A DNA stretch of 64,000 bases from Methylococcus capsulatus str. Texas = ATCC 19069 (GTDB lineage: Bacteria > Pseudomonadota > Gammaproteobacteria > Methylococcales > Methylococcaceae). The position numbers were made by a program, and so were the translations under genes. Numbering within the stretch: position 1 is the first letter of the stretch; each line of letters starts with the position of its first letter. The DNA lies in NCBI RefSeq assembly GCF_000424685.1, contig NZ_AUKJ01000019.1:150803-214802 (forward strand). The letters run 5' to 3'. The notes below the pieces were generated by a model that worked only from the letters and a program-made list of their open reading frames with translations, was not told where the DNA came from and ran no database searches. This document shows, in pieces, positions 1 through 8,627 of the stretch.

Positions 1-909
1 TACCTGTGGCGCAAAGGGCTGACATTTTCGACCAAGGCCGGACGGGTCTCCTATCTGAAGACCTCGGTTCACAATGACGTCCTCCGCTTCGTCCAGGACA
101 TCCGGACGCTGGATCTTTCCCATTACGACCTGATCATCACCGATTTCGAGCCGGTCACGGCCTGGGCAGCCAGGATGCAGAAGCGCGAAGTCATCGGCAT
201 CGGCCATCAATACGCATTCGGCTATCCCATCCCCAAGACCGGGGACGACATTCTCGCGCGTACCGTGCTCAAATATTTCGCCCCGGCCAGCGTCGAGCTG
301 GGCCTGCACTGGCACCATTTCGACCAGCCGATCCTGCCGCCGGTCATCGAAACGCCGCCGGAACCGGAAGCGGTGCTCGAGCAAAAGGTTCTGGTCTATC
401 TCCCTTTCGAGGACATCCGCGAGATCGTGGCGCTGTTGGCGCCCCTGCGCGAATACGAATTCCACGTCTACAGCCCGGCGGTCAGCCGGGACCGGCCCGA
501 GCACATCCATATCAAGCAACTGTCCCGTGCCGGCTTCCAGCGGGACCTGCGTGACTGCAGCTCGGTGATCTGCAATGCCGGATTCGAACTGGCGAGCGAG
601 GCCTTGCAGATGGGCAAGAAGCTGCTGGTCAAGCCGCTGAGAGCGCAAATGGAGCAGCTTTCCAACGCCCTGGGGCTGGAACAGACGCAGCTCGGCGCGG
701 TGATGCCGGAGCTGGACCGGGCGTCGGTGATACATTGGCTGAGGAACGGCCATGCCGTCCGGGTCGTCTACCCCAACGTGGCGTCCCACATCGTCGGCTG
801 GCTGAAAAGCGGCGATCGGCACATCGACCATGCCTGGGTCCGCAGCGTGTGGGACGAGGTCCGCTACGATTATGGCGCCGACCCCGAGCGCCGGGCCAAC
901 GCCGCCTAG
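1..909 (+). CDS. Glycosyltransferase-like protein, 5' truncated by window edge
   Basis: The frame is open from base 1, so the N-terminus lies outside the window and about 302 residues are visible. It resembles the MJ1255/VC2487 family of UDP-glycosyltransferase-like (GT-B fold) proteins. Visible landmarks are a DLIITDFEP segment near the middle and a C-terminal half with CNAGFELASEAL followed by GKKLLVKPL, the usual nucleotide-sugar-binding layout of this family. The true substrate is unknown. Its stop overlaps the stop of the convergent cysQ by 4 bases. An internal ATG at 175 is not the start, because conserved coding sequence continues upstream of it. Confidence 0.75.
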   Translation, partial: YLWRKGLTFSTKAGRVSYLKTSVHNDVLRFVQDIRTLDLSHYDLIITDFEPVTAWAARMQKREVIGIGHQYAFGYPIPKTGDDILARTVLKYFAPASVELGLHWHHFDQPILPPVIETPPEPEAVLEQKVLVYLPFEDIREIVALLAPLREYEFHVYSPAVSRDRPEHIHIKQLSRAGFQRDLRDCSSVICNAGFELASEALQMGKKLLVKPLRAQMEQLSNALGLEQTQLGAVMPELDRASVIHWLRNGHAVRVVYPNVASHIVGWLKSGDRHIDHAWVRSVWDEVRYDYGADPERRANAA

Positions 910-1724
910 CCTTCGATTCCTCGCGTGTAGTCGAGCCAGGGACGGCTCTTGTCGCCGAACACCAGGAAGTAAGGATTCAACAGACTGTCTCTTGCGTTAT
1001 ACACGAGCGGGGCGCCCGTGAGGTCGGTCACCGCGCCGCCGGCCTCGGTGACGACGCAATGTGCCGCCGCCGTATCCCATTCGGAAGTCGGACCGATCCG
1101 GGGATACAGATCGGCGGTTCCTTCCGCCACCAGACAGAGTTTGAGCGAACTGCCCATCGGCCGCAATTTACATTCTCCCAGCCGGTTCAGATAAGTCTCC
1201 ATCGCAGCATTCACGTGCGACCGGCTGCCGACGACGACGGGATGCAGCGGTGCCTGGGCGCGCACCCGGATGCGTTGCGGTGTCTGGTCGCCGTGCTGGC
1301 GAAAGGCGCCACAACCTTCGGCGGCGAAATACGTCAGGTCCAGCGCAGGGGCGTGAACGACGCCCAGGACGGGCGCGTGTTCATGGATCAGGGCGATGTT
1401 CACCGTGAATTCCCCGTTTCTTTTCACGAATTCCTTGGTGCCGTCCAGCGGGTCGACCAGCCAGAGCGAAGACCAGTTTTTCCTGTCTTCGAACGCGTGA
1501 GCCGCTGACTCTTCCGAAAGTACCGGAAATTGGGGTCTCAGACGAGCCAGTCCGGCTACAATCAACTCATGCGATGCCAGATCCGCCGCCGTCAGTGGTG
1601 ATTGGTCGGATTTCTGCGTGACGCTGAACTCCGAGTCATAGATCGCGAGGATAGCCCGGCCGGCCTCCTTGGCCAGCGCGACCACGGATTCGAGCAGGCG
1701 GGAAGGCTCCTTCATGATGGGCAT
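906..1724 (-). CDS. cysQ: 3'(2'),5'-bisphosphate nucleotidase CysQ
   Basis: Inositol-monophosphatase superfamily enzyme that removes the 3'-phosphate from PAP/PAPS, preventing build-up of by-products of sulfate assimilation. The Mg-binding motifs are clear: SEES, then DPLDGTKEF, then SEWDTAAAH near the C-terminus, in the order and spacing of CysQ. The protein is about 272 aa from the ATG at 1724 (MPIMKEPS); the frame stays open to 1781, but the family usually begins near MKEPSRLLE. In many gammaproteobacteria cysQ lies beside nudE and yrfG; here the yrfG-type gene is divergent and immediately upstream, while nudE is not seen. Confidence 0.9.
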   Translation of the reverse strand: MPIMKEPSRLLESVVALAKEAGRAILAIYDSEFSVTQKSDQSPLTAADLASHELIVAGLARLRPQFPVLSEESAAHAFEDRKNWSSLWLVDPLDGTKEFVKRNGEFTVNIALIHEHAPVLGVVHAPALDLTYFAAEGCGAFRQHGDQTPQRIRVRAQAPLHPVVVGSRSHVNAAMETYLNRLGECKLRPMGSSLKLCLVAEGTADLYPRIGPTSEWDTAAAHCVVTEAGGAVTDLTGAPLVYNARDSLLNPYFLVFGDKSRPWLDYTRGIEG

Positions 1725-1789
1725 GGACTGATTTCCTTGGCTACTCACTGGGCTGGGCTTTCGACAAATCAAGCGAAACATGGTAACCG

Positions 1790-2443
1790 ATGATTCCCTG
1801 GAAGCGCATGCGCAGCGTGTTTCTCGACATGGACGGCACGTTGCTGGATCTCAATTTCGATAACCACTTCTGGCTCGAATTCGTGCCCCGGCGCTATGCC
1901 GACCGCAACGGCCTGAGCCTGGCGGAAGCCAAGGCGGAGCTGATGCCGAGGTTCCGGGCGATGGAAGGCCGGCTGGAGTGGTATTGCCTGGATTACTGGA
2001 GCCGGGTGCTGGGGCTGGACATTCCGGCCATGAAAGCCGAAATCGCCGGATTGATCGCGGTCCTGCCCCATGTGACCGAATTTCTCGATGCGGCGCGGTC
2101 GGCGGGGCTGCGGCTGGTCCTGGTGACCAATGCCCATCCCAAAAGCCTGGGACTCAAGCTCGAGAAAACCGCCCTCAACGTCTTCTTCGACGCCATCATC
2201 AGCTCGCATGCCATCGGCCTGCCGAAGGAGGACCCTCTGTTCTGGCGGCGCCTGCACGACGTCGAGCCCTATGATCCGGAAACCACTCTGCTGGTCGACG
2301 ACAGCCTGCCGGTGCTGCGTTCGGCTCGGCAAACGGGGCCCAAGTACCTCGTGGCCGTGCGCAAGGCGGACAGCAAGCGGGCGGCGGCGAATATCGCCGA
2401 GTTTCCAGCCATAGATGACTTGCGGGCGATCACACCACAGTGA
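1790..2443 (+). CDS. yrfG: HAD-family GMP/IMP nucleotidase (YrfG type)
   Basis: Soluble 217-aa haloacid dehalogenase-like phosphatase. Motif I is DMDGTLLDL near residue 14, where the first Asp is the nucleophile. Motif II is the VTNAH stretch and motif IV is LLVDDSLPV near residue 165. The conserved LEWYCLDYW region in the cap is typical of the YrfG subgroup, which dephosphorylates GMP and IMP. It is divergent from cysQ, and hslO lies about 1.5 kb away; in enterobacteria yrfG and hslO are also near neighbours. An alternative ATG at 1808 would remove six residues. Confidence 0.85.
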   Translation: MIPWKRMRSVFLDMDGTLLDLNFDNHFWLEFVPRRYADRNGLSLAEAKAELMPRFRAMEGRLEWYCLDYWSRVLGLDIPAMKAEIAGLIAVLPHVTEFLDAARSAGLRLVLVTNAHPKSLGLKLEKTALNVFFDAIISSHAIGLPKEDPLFWRRLHDVEPYDPETTLLVDDSLPVLRSARQTGPKYLVAVRKADSKRAAANIAEFPAIDDLRAITPQ

Positions 2444-2509
2444 AGACGTTTGCCGGCCTCCCGTGAGTGGAAGAGAGGCTTTCGTCGTCGTCACCCATCG
2501 AGGGACGGG

Positions 2510-3541
2510 TCATCGATGATTGCCTCCTTCCATCATCCTGGCCCCGCATGCCATTTCCATTTCCCGCCGGTCGGTGGATGAGCCGTCTTTTCCGGGCTCC
2601 CTGGGCTGGAACGGGTTTTCGGTCATGTCGGCGTCCATGGCGGCGCGCTTGTGCCCTTTCCAGACCATCGGCCCCTTAGGGCCCAGCACCATGAGCGCTG
2701 CCAGCAGGCCGATCGTGACCAGGCTGAAGGAGCTGAGCTGGGCCAGGGTCAGCGGTCCGCGCAGTTGACATTTGCCCGCTGCCACACCTTCCTTGTAGAA
2801 GAGATAGGTGAACCAGATCAGGATCAGCAGATTGGCCGTGGTGAAGACGGGCATGAAGATCAGGACATGGTCGGGAATCATCATGACGACCACCATGGCA
2901 CCCATGGTGCCCCCCATCACGCCGGCCATGAGGCCATGGATGACGGCCATCGGCCCGCAGCACCAGGCTGTGAGGACGCCATAAAGCGTGCCGAGCGACA
3001 TGCCGACCATGGCGCCGACGAAAAAGCCGTTGGTCGCTCCCAGCACGCCCCCGATCATGGTGCCGACCTGCATGCCGATGGTCATGCCTATCACCATACC
3101 CATCATGTGCGAGGCATGGGCGTATATGTAGCTGCGGAGATACCCCAATGTCGCGATCAGCGGCACGACGCTGAGGTCGAGGTACACCATCCACCATCCG
3201 TAGCGGTCGAGAAACTGGGGATCGTCGGCGAAATAGTTCCAGTAGACGAGTCCCTGCAAGGCCAGAACGGCGCCGATGACCACGACGACGTTCAGGCCGA
3301 GCCTCAAAAGCGGGCCCAGCGAAGGTCCAGCGGGCGTCGTTTCGGTGGCTGGCGTAGAAGTGTCTGGAATGATCATGCCGGTGAACGATGTCCCGTCGGA
3401 ATCCTCGCAGCATGGATCTTCGACCGATGGAGGCAGGGGGAGCGTGATGTCGTTGACCTTGATGGATACCACCCGGTTGGCGCTGTCGAACCTCAACTGC
3501 AGATCGAAATATCCCGACGTCTTGGTATTTTCTTCTGGCAT
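2510..3541 (-). CDS. Unrecognised Met/Gly-rich multi-span membrane protein
   Basis: 343 aa from the ATG at 3541, which has an AGGAAA ribosome-binding site 6-7 bases upstream. The frame is open far beyond this start, but that upstream sequence is a shadow of hslO. Residues 1-75 are soluble and acidic, with a CC pair at about 44-45. About seven hydrophobic segments follow, near 80-100, 117-134, 147-170, 172-196, 198-222, 228-248 and 272-288. The segments from 145 to 225 are packed with Gly-xxx-Gly and Met residues (for example MMGMVIGMTIGMQVG). The tail is charged and Met/His-containing. I recognise no family. A role in metal (copper) handling is possible from the Met-rich helices and the methanotroph setting, but this is only inference. 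Confidence 0.7.
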   Translation of the reverse strand: MPEENTKTSGYFDLQLRFDSANRVVSIKVNDITLPLPPSVEDPCCEDSDGTSFTGMIIPDTSTPATETTPAGPSLGPLLRLGLNVVVVIGAVLALQGLVYWNYFADDPQFLDRYGWWMVYLDLSVVPLIATLGYLRSYIYAHASHMMGMVIGMTIGMQVGTMIGGVLGATNGFFVGAMVGMSLGTLYGVLTAWCCGPMAVIHGLMAGVMGGTMGAMVVVMMIPDHVLIFMPVFTTANLLILIWFTYLFYKEGVAAGKCQLRGPLTLAQLSSFSLVTIGLLAALMVLGPKGPMVWKGHKRAAMDADMTENPFQPREPGKDGSSTDRREMEMACGARMMEGGNHR

Positions 3542-3917
3542 GTCGTTTCCTGGTATCGTTGGGAGCGTGGTGGCTGGCTGCGGTCTGGAGAAAAATGACA
3601 CTTTTACGGCGTGACCATTCCGCAATAACGGTGCCAATGACATTGACGGGGCATCCGATGCGCAGTGTACGGCGGTGCCTGGCTCAAGTCGTTGATTCGG
3701 GCGGGCGCTTTCGATGATGCGTGCCCGCTCACCCAGGACGGCACCGGCGCGTCTTCGGCGAAGCAGCCGGCGCTGCGACCTCGTGCCGCAGGGGTGAGGA
3801 GCCGGCGCCTTCCCGTCCATGCCGTGGACGGCTTCATGTGGGAGCAACGGGGAGATGCGATTGCGTGATATGCCGGTTACACGAGTGATTTCACTTGGCT
3901 GCCGGAGGTCGTACCAG
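3542..3917. other. 376-bp region with no supported gene
   Basis: This lies between the 3' end of hslO and the start of the membrane protein, both on the minus strand. Short open frames exist on both strands (77 and 67 codons), but their composition is biased and they have no recognisable motifs. It presumably holds the promoter of the membrane-protein gene. I see no strong hairpin or repeat. Confidence 0.5.
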
Positions 3918-4787
3918 TCAATGCTTGGTAGATGAAGGCGGGCTCTTGATTTCTTCGGAGAACAGGACGCCAATGTCGACGAGGTCGAACTGGTAGCGCT
4001 TGTTGCAGAAGTCGCAATCCACTTCCACGCAGCCTTTTTCCGCCAGTATGTCCTCCACATCCGCTTTGCCCAGGGCCAGCAGCGTGTCTTCGATGCGCTG
4101 CCGCGAACAGGAGCAACGGAATACCACGGGTTCGGCTTCGAATAGGCGTACTTTTTCCTCGTGATAGAGCCGGTAGAGCAGGTCTTCGAACGGCAGATGA
4201 AGCATTTCGTGTTCCGTGACCGTGTCAGCCAGGGTGACCAGCCGCATCCAGTCTTCCTCGGTAGGCGTCTGGGTTGGAAGGGCCTGCAGGAACAGCCCGG
4301 CGGCACGCTGGCCGTCCGCGAATAGCCAGAGTCGGGTCGCCAATTGTTCGGAATGGGCGAAATAACCTTCCAGAGCCGCTGCGAGGCACTGTCCCTCCAG
4401 CGAGACCACGCCCTGGTAGGATTCCTCCCCCTCTTTCTGGATCGTGAGGACCAGCCTGCCCTCCCCGAAAACTTCGCTCAAGTTCCCTTCCGGCACCGGA
4501 TCGCGCCAGTGGGCAAGGCCCCGTATCGTCTGGCGATGGGTGGCCTGGACCACCAACGTGTGCAATGGTCCCCGGCTCTGGGTCTGGATGATCAAGGCCC
4601 CTTTGAACTTGATCGTTCCGGAGAGCAGCGTCACGGCGGCGAGGGCCTGGCCCAGCTGACGGCTCACGTTGAGGGGATAGGTGTGCCGCTGAAGCACGGC
4701 CTGCCAGCTGGCATCGAGGCGGACCAGTTCGCCGCGGATGCCCATGTCTTCGAACAGGAAGCGCTGAAAGGTGTCGGAATTTTTCAT
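3918..4787 (-). CDS. hslO: Redox-regulated chaperone Hsp33
   Basis: 289-aa cytosolic holdase that is switched on by oxidative stress. The four zinc-binding cysteines of the redox switch are present as CSC (225, 227) and CDFC (258, 261). The N-terminal substrate-binding domain has the typical SGTIKFKG and QTQSRGPL segments. The start is the ATG at 4787. msrA is divergent, 78 bp away, which places two oxidative-damage genes around one short intergenic region. The length matches the family. Confidence 0.96.
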   Translation of the reverse strand: MKNSDTFQRFLFEDMGIRGELVRLDASWQAVLQRHTYPLNVSRQLGQALAAVTLLSGTIKFKGALIIQTQSRGPLHTLVVQATHRQTIRGLAHWRDPVPEGNLSEVFGEGRLVLTIQKEGEESYQGVVSLEGQCLAAALEGYFAHSEQLATRLWLFADGQRAAGLFLQALPTQTPTEEDWMRLVTLADTVTEHEMLHLPFEDLLYRLYHEEKVRLFEAEPVVFRCSCSRQRIEDTLLALGKADVEDILAEKGCVEVDCDFCNKRYQFDLVDIGVLFSEEIKSPPSSTKH

Positions 4788-4865
4788 GATGCCCGCATTC
4801 TTCCGATGGAAAGGCCGGCATTATAGGGTTTTTCATTTCCCTCTCATTCAACGCGGGAGTTCGCT

Positions 4866-5534
4866 ATGTGGTTCAAGTCAGCCGGGTCGGCGTTGCCCGA
4901 TCCTCACGATGCCCTGCCGGGTCGCGCTACGCCTCTGCAGGTGACCGAGACGCACTTCGTCCATGGCCGGCGGATCCGGCCGCCTTTCCCGTCGGGCACG
5001 GCCAGAGCGTTCTTTGGGATGGGGTGCTTCTGGGGCGCGGAGCGGCGGTTCTGGACCTTGCCCGGCGTCTATTCGACGGCGGTCGGGTACGCCGGAGGGT
5101 CGACGCCCAATCCCACTTACGACGAGGTGTGTACCGGCAGAACCGGCCATGCCGAGGTCGTCCTCGTCGTATACGAGCCGGACAAGGTCGGTTTCGACGC
5201 CCTGCTGCAGGTGTTCTGGACCTCGCACGATCCGACGCAGGGCATGCGTCAGGGCAATGATGTGGGGACACAGTATCGCTCCGTGGTTTTCGCCACCACG
5301 CCGGAACAGCTCCAGTGGGCCCTGGTGTCACGCGATGCCTACGAGAGGGCGCTCGAACGGGCCGGCCGCGGCGGCATCACGACGGAAATCCGAATGGCCC
5401 CCGACTTCTATTATGCCGAAAGCTATCACCAGCAGTACCTGGCGCAGCATCCAAACGGCTATTGCGGGCTGCGCGGCACCGGGGTCGAGTGCCCGCCTTT
5501 CCGGATTGAACAATCGCGAGCCGATCCGATATGA
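4866..5534 (+). CDS. msrA: Peptide methionine-S-sulfoxide reductase MsrA
   Basis: 222-aa repair enzyme that reduces methionine-S-sulfoxide in proteins. The catalytic motif GCFWG is at residues 53-57 (Cys54). [12 protein letters not shown] and the HPNGYCG region near the C-terminus provide the usual substrate pocket and resolving cysteine. About 45 residues precede the core, as in the longer MsrA forms. A GGGAG ribosome-binding site precedes the ATG. It is divergent from hslO and followed 33 bp downstream by the M48 protease. Confidence 0.95.
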   Translation: MWFKSAGSALPDPHDALPGRATPLQVTETHFVHGRRIRPPFPSGTARAFFGMGCFWGAERRFWTLPGVYSTAVGYAGGSTPNPTYDEVCTGRTGHAEVVLVVYEPDKVGFDALLQVFWTSHDPTQGMRQGNDVGTQYRSVVFATTPEQLQWALVSRDAYERALERAGRGGITTEIRMAPDFYYAESYHQQYLAQHPNGYCGLRGTGVECPPFRIEQSRADPI

Positions 5535-5567
5535 TCCCGGCCCTTCGTTTCGCCTCGACCAGCCGCC

Positions 5568-6362
5568 ATGAAGAAAGCAGCCGTACCGCTTCTGGGTATC
5601 GTGATGAGCGCCTGTGCCACTTCGCCTCTGGGGCGGAACCAGCTCATGCTGTTGCCGGAGAGCCAGATGGCGATGCTGGGCGATCAGTCCTTTGCCGCTG
5701 TGAAGCGTGACGTGCCGGTCGATCCGGACCGGCAGGCCAACGACTACGTGCGCTGTGTCGCCGACGCAGTGACGCGCGAAGCCGGCGGAAGCTGGGAGGT
5801 CGTGCTGTTCAGGCAGGACAGCCCCAATGCCTTCGCCCTGCCCGGCGGCAAGATCGGCGTCCATACCGGCATGCTCCGTATCGCCCGCAACCAGGATCAA
5901 CTGGCGACGGTGCTGGCCCATGAGGTCGCCCACGTGCTTTCCCGTCATGCCAACGAGCGCTTGTCCCAGCAGGTCGCCGTCCAGCAGGGACTGAATGCCA
6001 TGCAAGCCTTGGCCGATCCATCGTCTTCTTCCGGCAAGACGCTGCTGGGGCTGCTGGGGCTCGGCGCGCAGTACGGGATTCTGATGCCTTACAGCCGCAC
6101 CCAGGAAAGCGAGGCGGATCTGCTCGGCCTGGATCTCATGGCGCGCGCCGGCTTCGATCCGCGCCAGAGCATCGAACTATGGAACAACATGGCAAACTCA
6201 GGGGGCGGCCAGCCGATCGAATTTCTGTCCACCCATCCTTCGCACGCCACCCGCATGCAGGATCTGGCAAAGCGGATGCCCCAGGCGCTCGATTTACAGC
6301 GCCAGGCGGCTGCACAAGGACATCGACCGCAGTGTGACGGGATAAGGGCGGGAGGCGGTTGA
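5568..6362 (+). CDS. M48-family zinc metalloprotease lipoprotein
   Basis: 264 aa. The N-terminus looks like a lipoprotein signal (Cys near residue 16 in VMSACAT). The zinc motif HEVAH is at 118-122, with a downstream ESEADLLGLDLMARAGFDP motif that supplies the third zinc ligand. This is the arrangement of periplasmic or outer-membrane M48 proteases such as LoiP/YcaL and BepA, though no TPR domain follows. It probably works in outer-membrane protein quality control. It follows msrA closely on the same strand and could be co-transcribed. Confidence 0.88.
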   Translation: MKKAAVPLLGIVMSACATSPLGRNQLMLLPESQMAMLGDQSFAAVKRDVPVDPDRQANDYVRCVADAVTREAGGSWEVVLFRQDSPNAFALPGGKIGVHTGMLRIARNQDQLATVLAHEVAHVLSRHANERLSQQVAVQQGLNAMQALADPSSSSGKTLLGLLGLGAQYGILMPYSRTQESEADLLGLDLMARAGFDPRQSIELWNNMANSGGGQPIEFLSTHPSHATRMQDLAKRMPQALDLQRQAAAQGHRPQCDGIRAGGG

Positions 6363-6714
6363 CGAACCCGGGGCAGGTCGAAGGAACAAACAAAACGCAG
6401 GGGGATCAGCCCTGCGTCGAAAGAGGAGGAGTCGCTCGCACTACCGTGCGGCGCGTCAACTCGAGGGAGGTAGTCTCGATGACGGGTTTAGGTTATCAAG
6501 CCACACCTGTGACGTGAATGTGACAAATTGTCGCGTGGCAGGATGTCGCACTGTTTGTCAAGTACCGTATCGGGACGGTAGACCGAAAGCCTTTGTTCTG
6601 CCGAGTATCCTTACCCGTGCACGGACTCGACATGCCGCTTGCCTGCCCGTTCCGTCCTCTGTGGCAAATTGCCGCAGATATCCTCCCCGTCCTCCCCAAC
6701 AGTAAGATAGGCGT
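6363..6714. other. Intergenic region upstream of regB, with hairpin and TGTCGC repeats
   Basis: 352 bp without a gene. It holds a terminator-like hairpin at 6395-6417, an inverted repeat TGACAAA (6521-6527) / TTTGTCA (6554-6560), and two TGTCGC direct repeats at 6529-6534 and 6544-6549. RegA-type regulators are known to favour GTCGC-like half-sites, so these could be an autoregulatory site; this is inference. No convincing -35/-10 pair was identified. Confidence 0.4.
6395..6417 (+). terminator. Hairpin after the M48 protease gene
   Basis: Perfect 8-bp stem, ACGCAGGG (6395-6402) pairing with CCCTGCGT (6410-6417), around a 7-base loop, starting 33 bases after the stop. There is no T-run, so it may be a weak or factor-assisted terminator, or an mRNA-stabilising stem. 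Confidence 0.4.
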
Positions 6715-8076
6715 ATGAGCGATTCCATGAACATCCCTATCCCTTCGGATTCGGACAATACCAACCGTAAGAATCTCCAATGGTTGTTCGTTCTCCGCAA
6801 TCTGATGATCGGCGCTCAGGCCTTCATGATACTGTTCAGCGTCTACGGTCTCGAGATTCCTTTGCGCCAAGCGCCGCTGTGGGGGATCGTGACGATCCAG
6901 TCGCTGTTCAACTGGTGGACTTGGCTCAAACTGTCGGATACGGAACCGACCACACAGATCGATTTGTTCATACAGCTCACGGAAGACGTCTTCGCCATTG
7001 CCTTGATCCTTTATTTCACCGGCGGGGCCAACAATCCCATCGCCTGGTTTTTCCTGCTCCCGCTCATCATCGCCGCGACGGTGCTCTCGCGTGCCTTCAC
7101 CTGGCATCTCGTCATCCTGGCTTCCGGCTGCTACACGATTTTGATCGGTTATTACCAGCCGCTCCCGGCGCTCAATCCCGAAACACTGACGCCCCCCATC
7201 CCGGCCCATGCATTCATGATCGATCCTCAGCATGCCCATCTGCATGCGGTCATCGAGGAACATCACGTGCAGCTGCACGCCTTCGGCATGTGGTTCGGGT
7301 TCGTCTTCAGCGCGGCTCTGGTGGCCTATTTCGTCGCAGAGATGGCGGAAAATCTGCGGGAACGGGAGCGCAAGCTCGCCGAGGTCAGGGAGCAAAGCCT
7401 CAGAAACGAGCGCGTGATCGCATTGGGAACACTCGCCGCCGGTGCCGCCCATGAGATGGGAACCCCGTTGGGTACCATGGCCATCCTGATCAGCGAGCTG
7501 GAGCAGGAATTCGAGGCCGAGCAGCGCGACGATCTCCAGGGGAAGATGCGGATACTTCGCGAGCAGGTCAAGCGTTGCAAGAACGCTCTCGCGGTGATGT
7601 CGGCTTCCGCGGGCGAAGGGCGGGCGGAGAGCGGCCACGTGATGCCGTTGCCGGACTACCTCGATGCCGTCATCGAAGACTGGAAGCAACAAAGCCTGCC
7701 GACGCCGCTCGGCTATTACCGCAACGGCACCCGGCCCATTCCCTCGATCATTGCCGAGCGCAGTCTGACCCATGCGCTGGTCAACATCATCAACAATGCG
7801 GCGGACGTGTCTCCGGAAGGGATACAAGTCGAAGCGCGCTGGACCGCGGAACGGGTGACGCTGGACGTCATCGACCATGGGCCCGGGGTGACGCCCGAAC
7901 TCAGGCAGCAGCTGGGCAAGTCGCCGGTGACGACCAAGGATCATGGCCTGGGCGTCGGTTTGTTCCTGGCGTTCTCCACCATCGAACGGCTGGGTGGCGT
8001 CATCAGCATGTCCACCCGGATGCAGGGCGGTACCCGGACCCGCATCATTCTACCCCTGATGCCATCATCGACATGA
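6715..8076 (+). CDS. regB: Redox sensor histidine kinase RegB/PrrB
   Basis: 453-aa membrane sensor kinase. About six N-terminal transmembrane segments contain the quinone-sensing heptapeptide region GGANNPI at 103-109, matching GGxxNPF of RegB. The H-box AAGAAHEMGTPL gives phospho-acceptor His246. The redox-active cysteine of the family is present at Cys288 in REQVKRCKN. N, G1 and G2 boxes follow (NIINNAADVS, DHGPGV, HGLGVGLFL). The kinase should respond to the quinone pool and phosphorylate RegA. Its stop overlaps the regA start as ATGA, so the pair is translationally coupled. Confidence 0.93.
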   Translation: MSDSMNIPIPSDSDNTNRKNLQWLFVLRNLMIGAQAFMILFSVYGLEIPLRQAPLWGIVTIQSLFNWWTWLKLSDTEPTTQIDLFIQLTEDVFAIALILYFTGGANNPIAWFFLLPLIIAATVLSRAFTWHLVILASGCYTILIGYYQPLPALNPETLTPPIPAHAFMIDPQHAHLHAVIEEHHVQLHAFGMWFGFVFSAALVAYFVAEMAENLRERERKLAEVREQSLRNERVIALGTLAAGAAHEMGTPLGTMAILISELEQEFEAEQRDDLQGKMRILREQVKRCKNALAVMSASAGEGRAESGHVMPLPDYLDAVIEDWKQQSLPTPLGYYRNGTRPIPSIIAERSLTHALVNIINNAADVSPEGIQVEARWTAERVTLDVIDHGPGVTPELRQQLGKSPVTTKDHGLGVGLFLAFSTIERLGGVISMSTRMQGGTRTRIILPLMPSST

Positions 8077-8627
8077 GCACGCACGAAGAGAAAAACGAGA
8101 GTCCCCATCTGCTCCTTGTGGATGACGATCCCACCTATTGCGAGGTGCTGCGCCAGGCCTTGGCGCGGCGGAATTACACCGTGCATGCCGCCAACGACGT
8201 GGAAACGGGGCTCGATCTGGCCGCGCGGATCGAGCCGGAATACGCGGTCGTCGATCTGCGCATCGGCCACGAATCGGGGCTGACCCTGGTGAAGCGTCTG
8301 CACGAACTGGATTCCAACACCCGTATCGTCGTGCTGACCGGGTTTGCAAGCATCGCGACCGCGGTCGAAGCCATCAAGCTGGGGGCTACCCACTATCTCA
8401 CCAAGCCGGCCGACACGGACGAAATTCTGGCAGCTCTCCACAAGGACGAGGGCGATGCCTCGGTCGAAATCAAGGAAAAGCCGCTTTCAGTGAAACGGCT
8501 CGAATGGGAACATCTGCAGAAGATCCTGATCGAGCACGACGGCAATATTTCGGCGGCGGCGCGCGCGCTCGGGATGCACCGCCGCACGCTGCAGCGCAAG
8601 CTCGAGAAGAGGCCCGTCAAAGAGTGA
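8073..8627 (+). CDS. regA: Global redox response regulator RegA/PrrA/ActR
   Basis: 184 aa. The receiver domain has the acidic pair DDD near 17-19, phospho-acceptor Asp61 (VVDLRIG), a conserved Thr in VLTGF and Lys in YLTKPAD. The C-terminus is a Fis-like helix-turn-helix reading GNISAAARALGMHRRTLQ, the extremely conserved RegA DNA-binding helix. In other proteobacteria RegA controls terminal oxidases, carbon fixation and nitrogen metabolism in response to oxygen and redox state. It is coupled to regB by a 4-base overlap. The targets in this organism are not visible from the sequence. Confidence 0.93.
   Translation: MSTHEEKNESPHLLLVDDDPTYCEVLRQALARRNYTVHAANDVETGLDLAARIEPEYAVVDLRIGHESGLTLVKRLHELDSNTRIVVLTGFASIATAVEAIKLGATHYLTKPADTDEILAALHKDEGDASVEIKEKPLSVKRLEWEHLQKILIEHDGNISAAARALGMHRRTLQRKLEKRPVKE

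Noticed and set aside
3604..3868. Two short open frames (77 codons minus, 67 codons plus) between hslO and the membrane protein
   Set aside because: No motifs, biased composition, no convincing ribosome-binding sites, and they overlap each other.
2510..4306. A single 598-codon minus-strand frame covering hslO and the membrane protein
   Set aside because: The upstream half is a shadow of hslO in another frame; the real gene starts at the ATG at 3541 with a ribosome-binding site.
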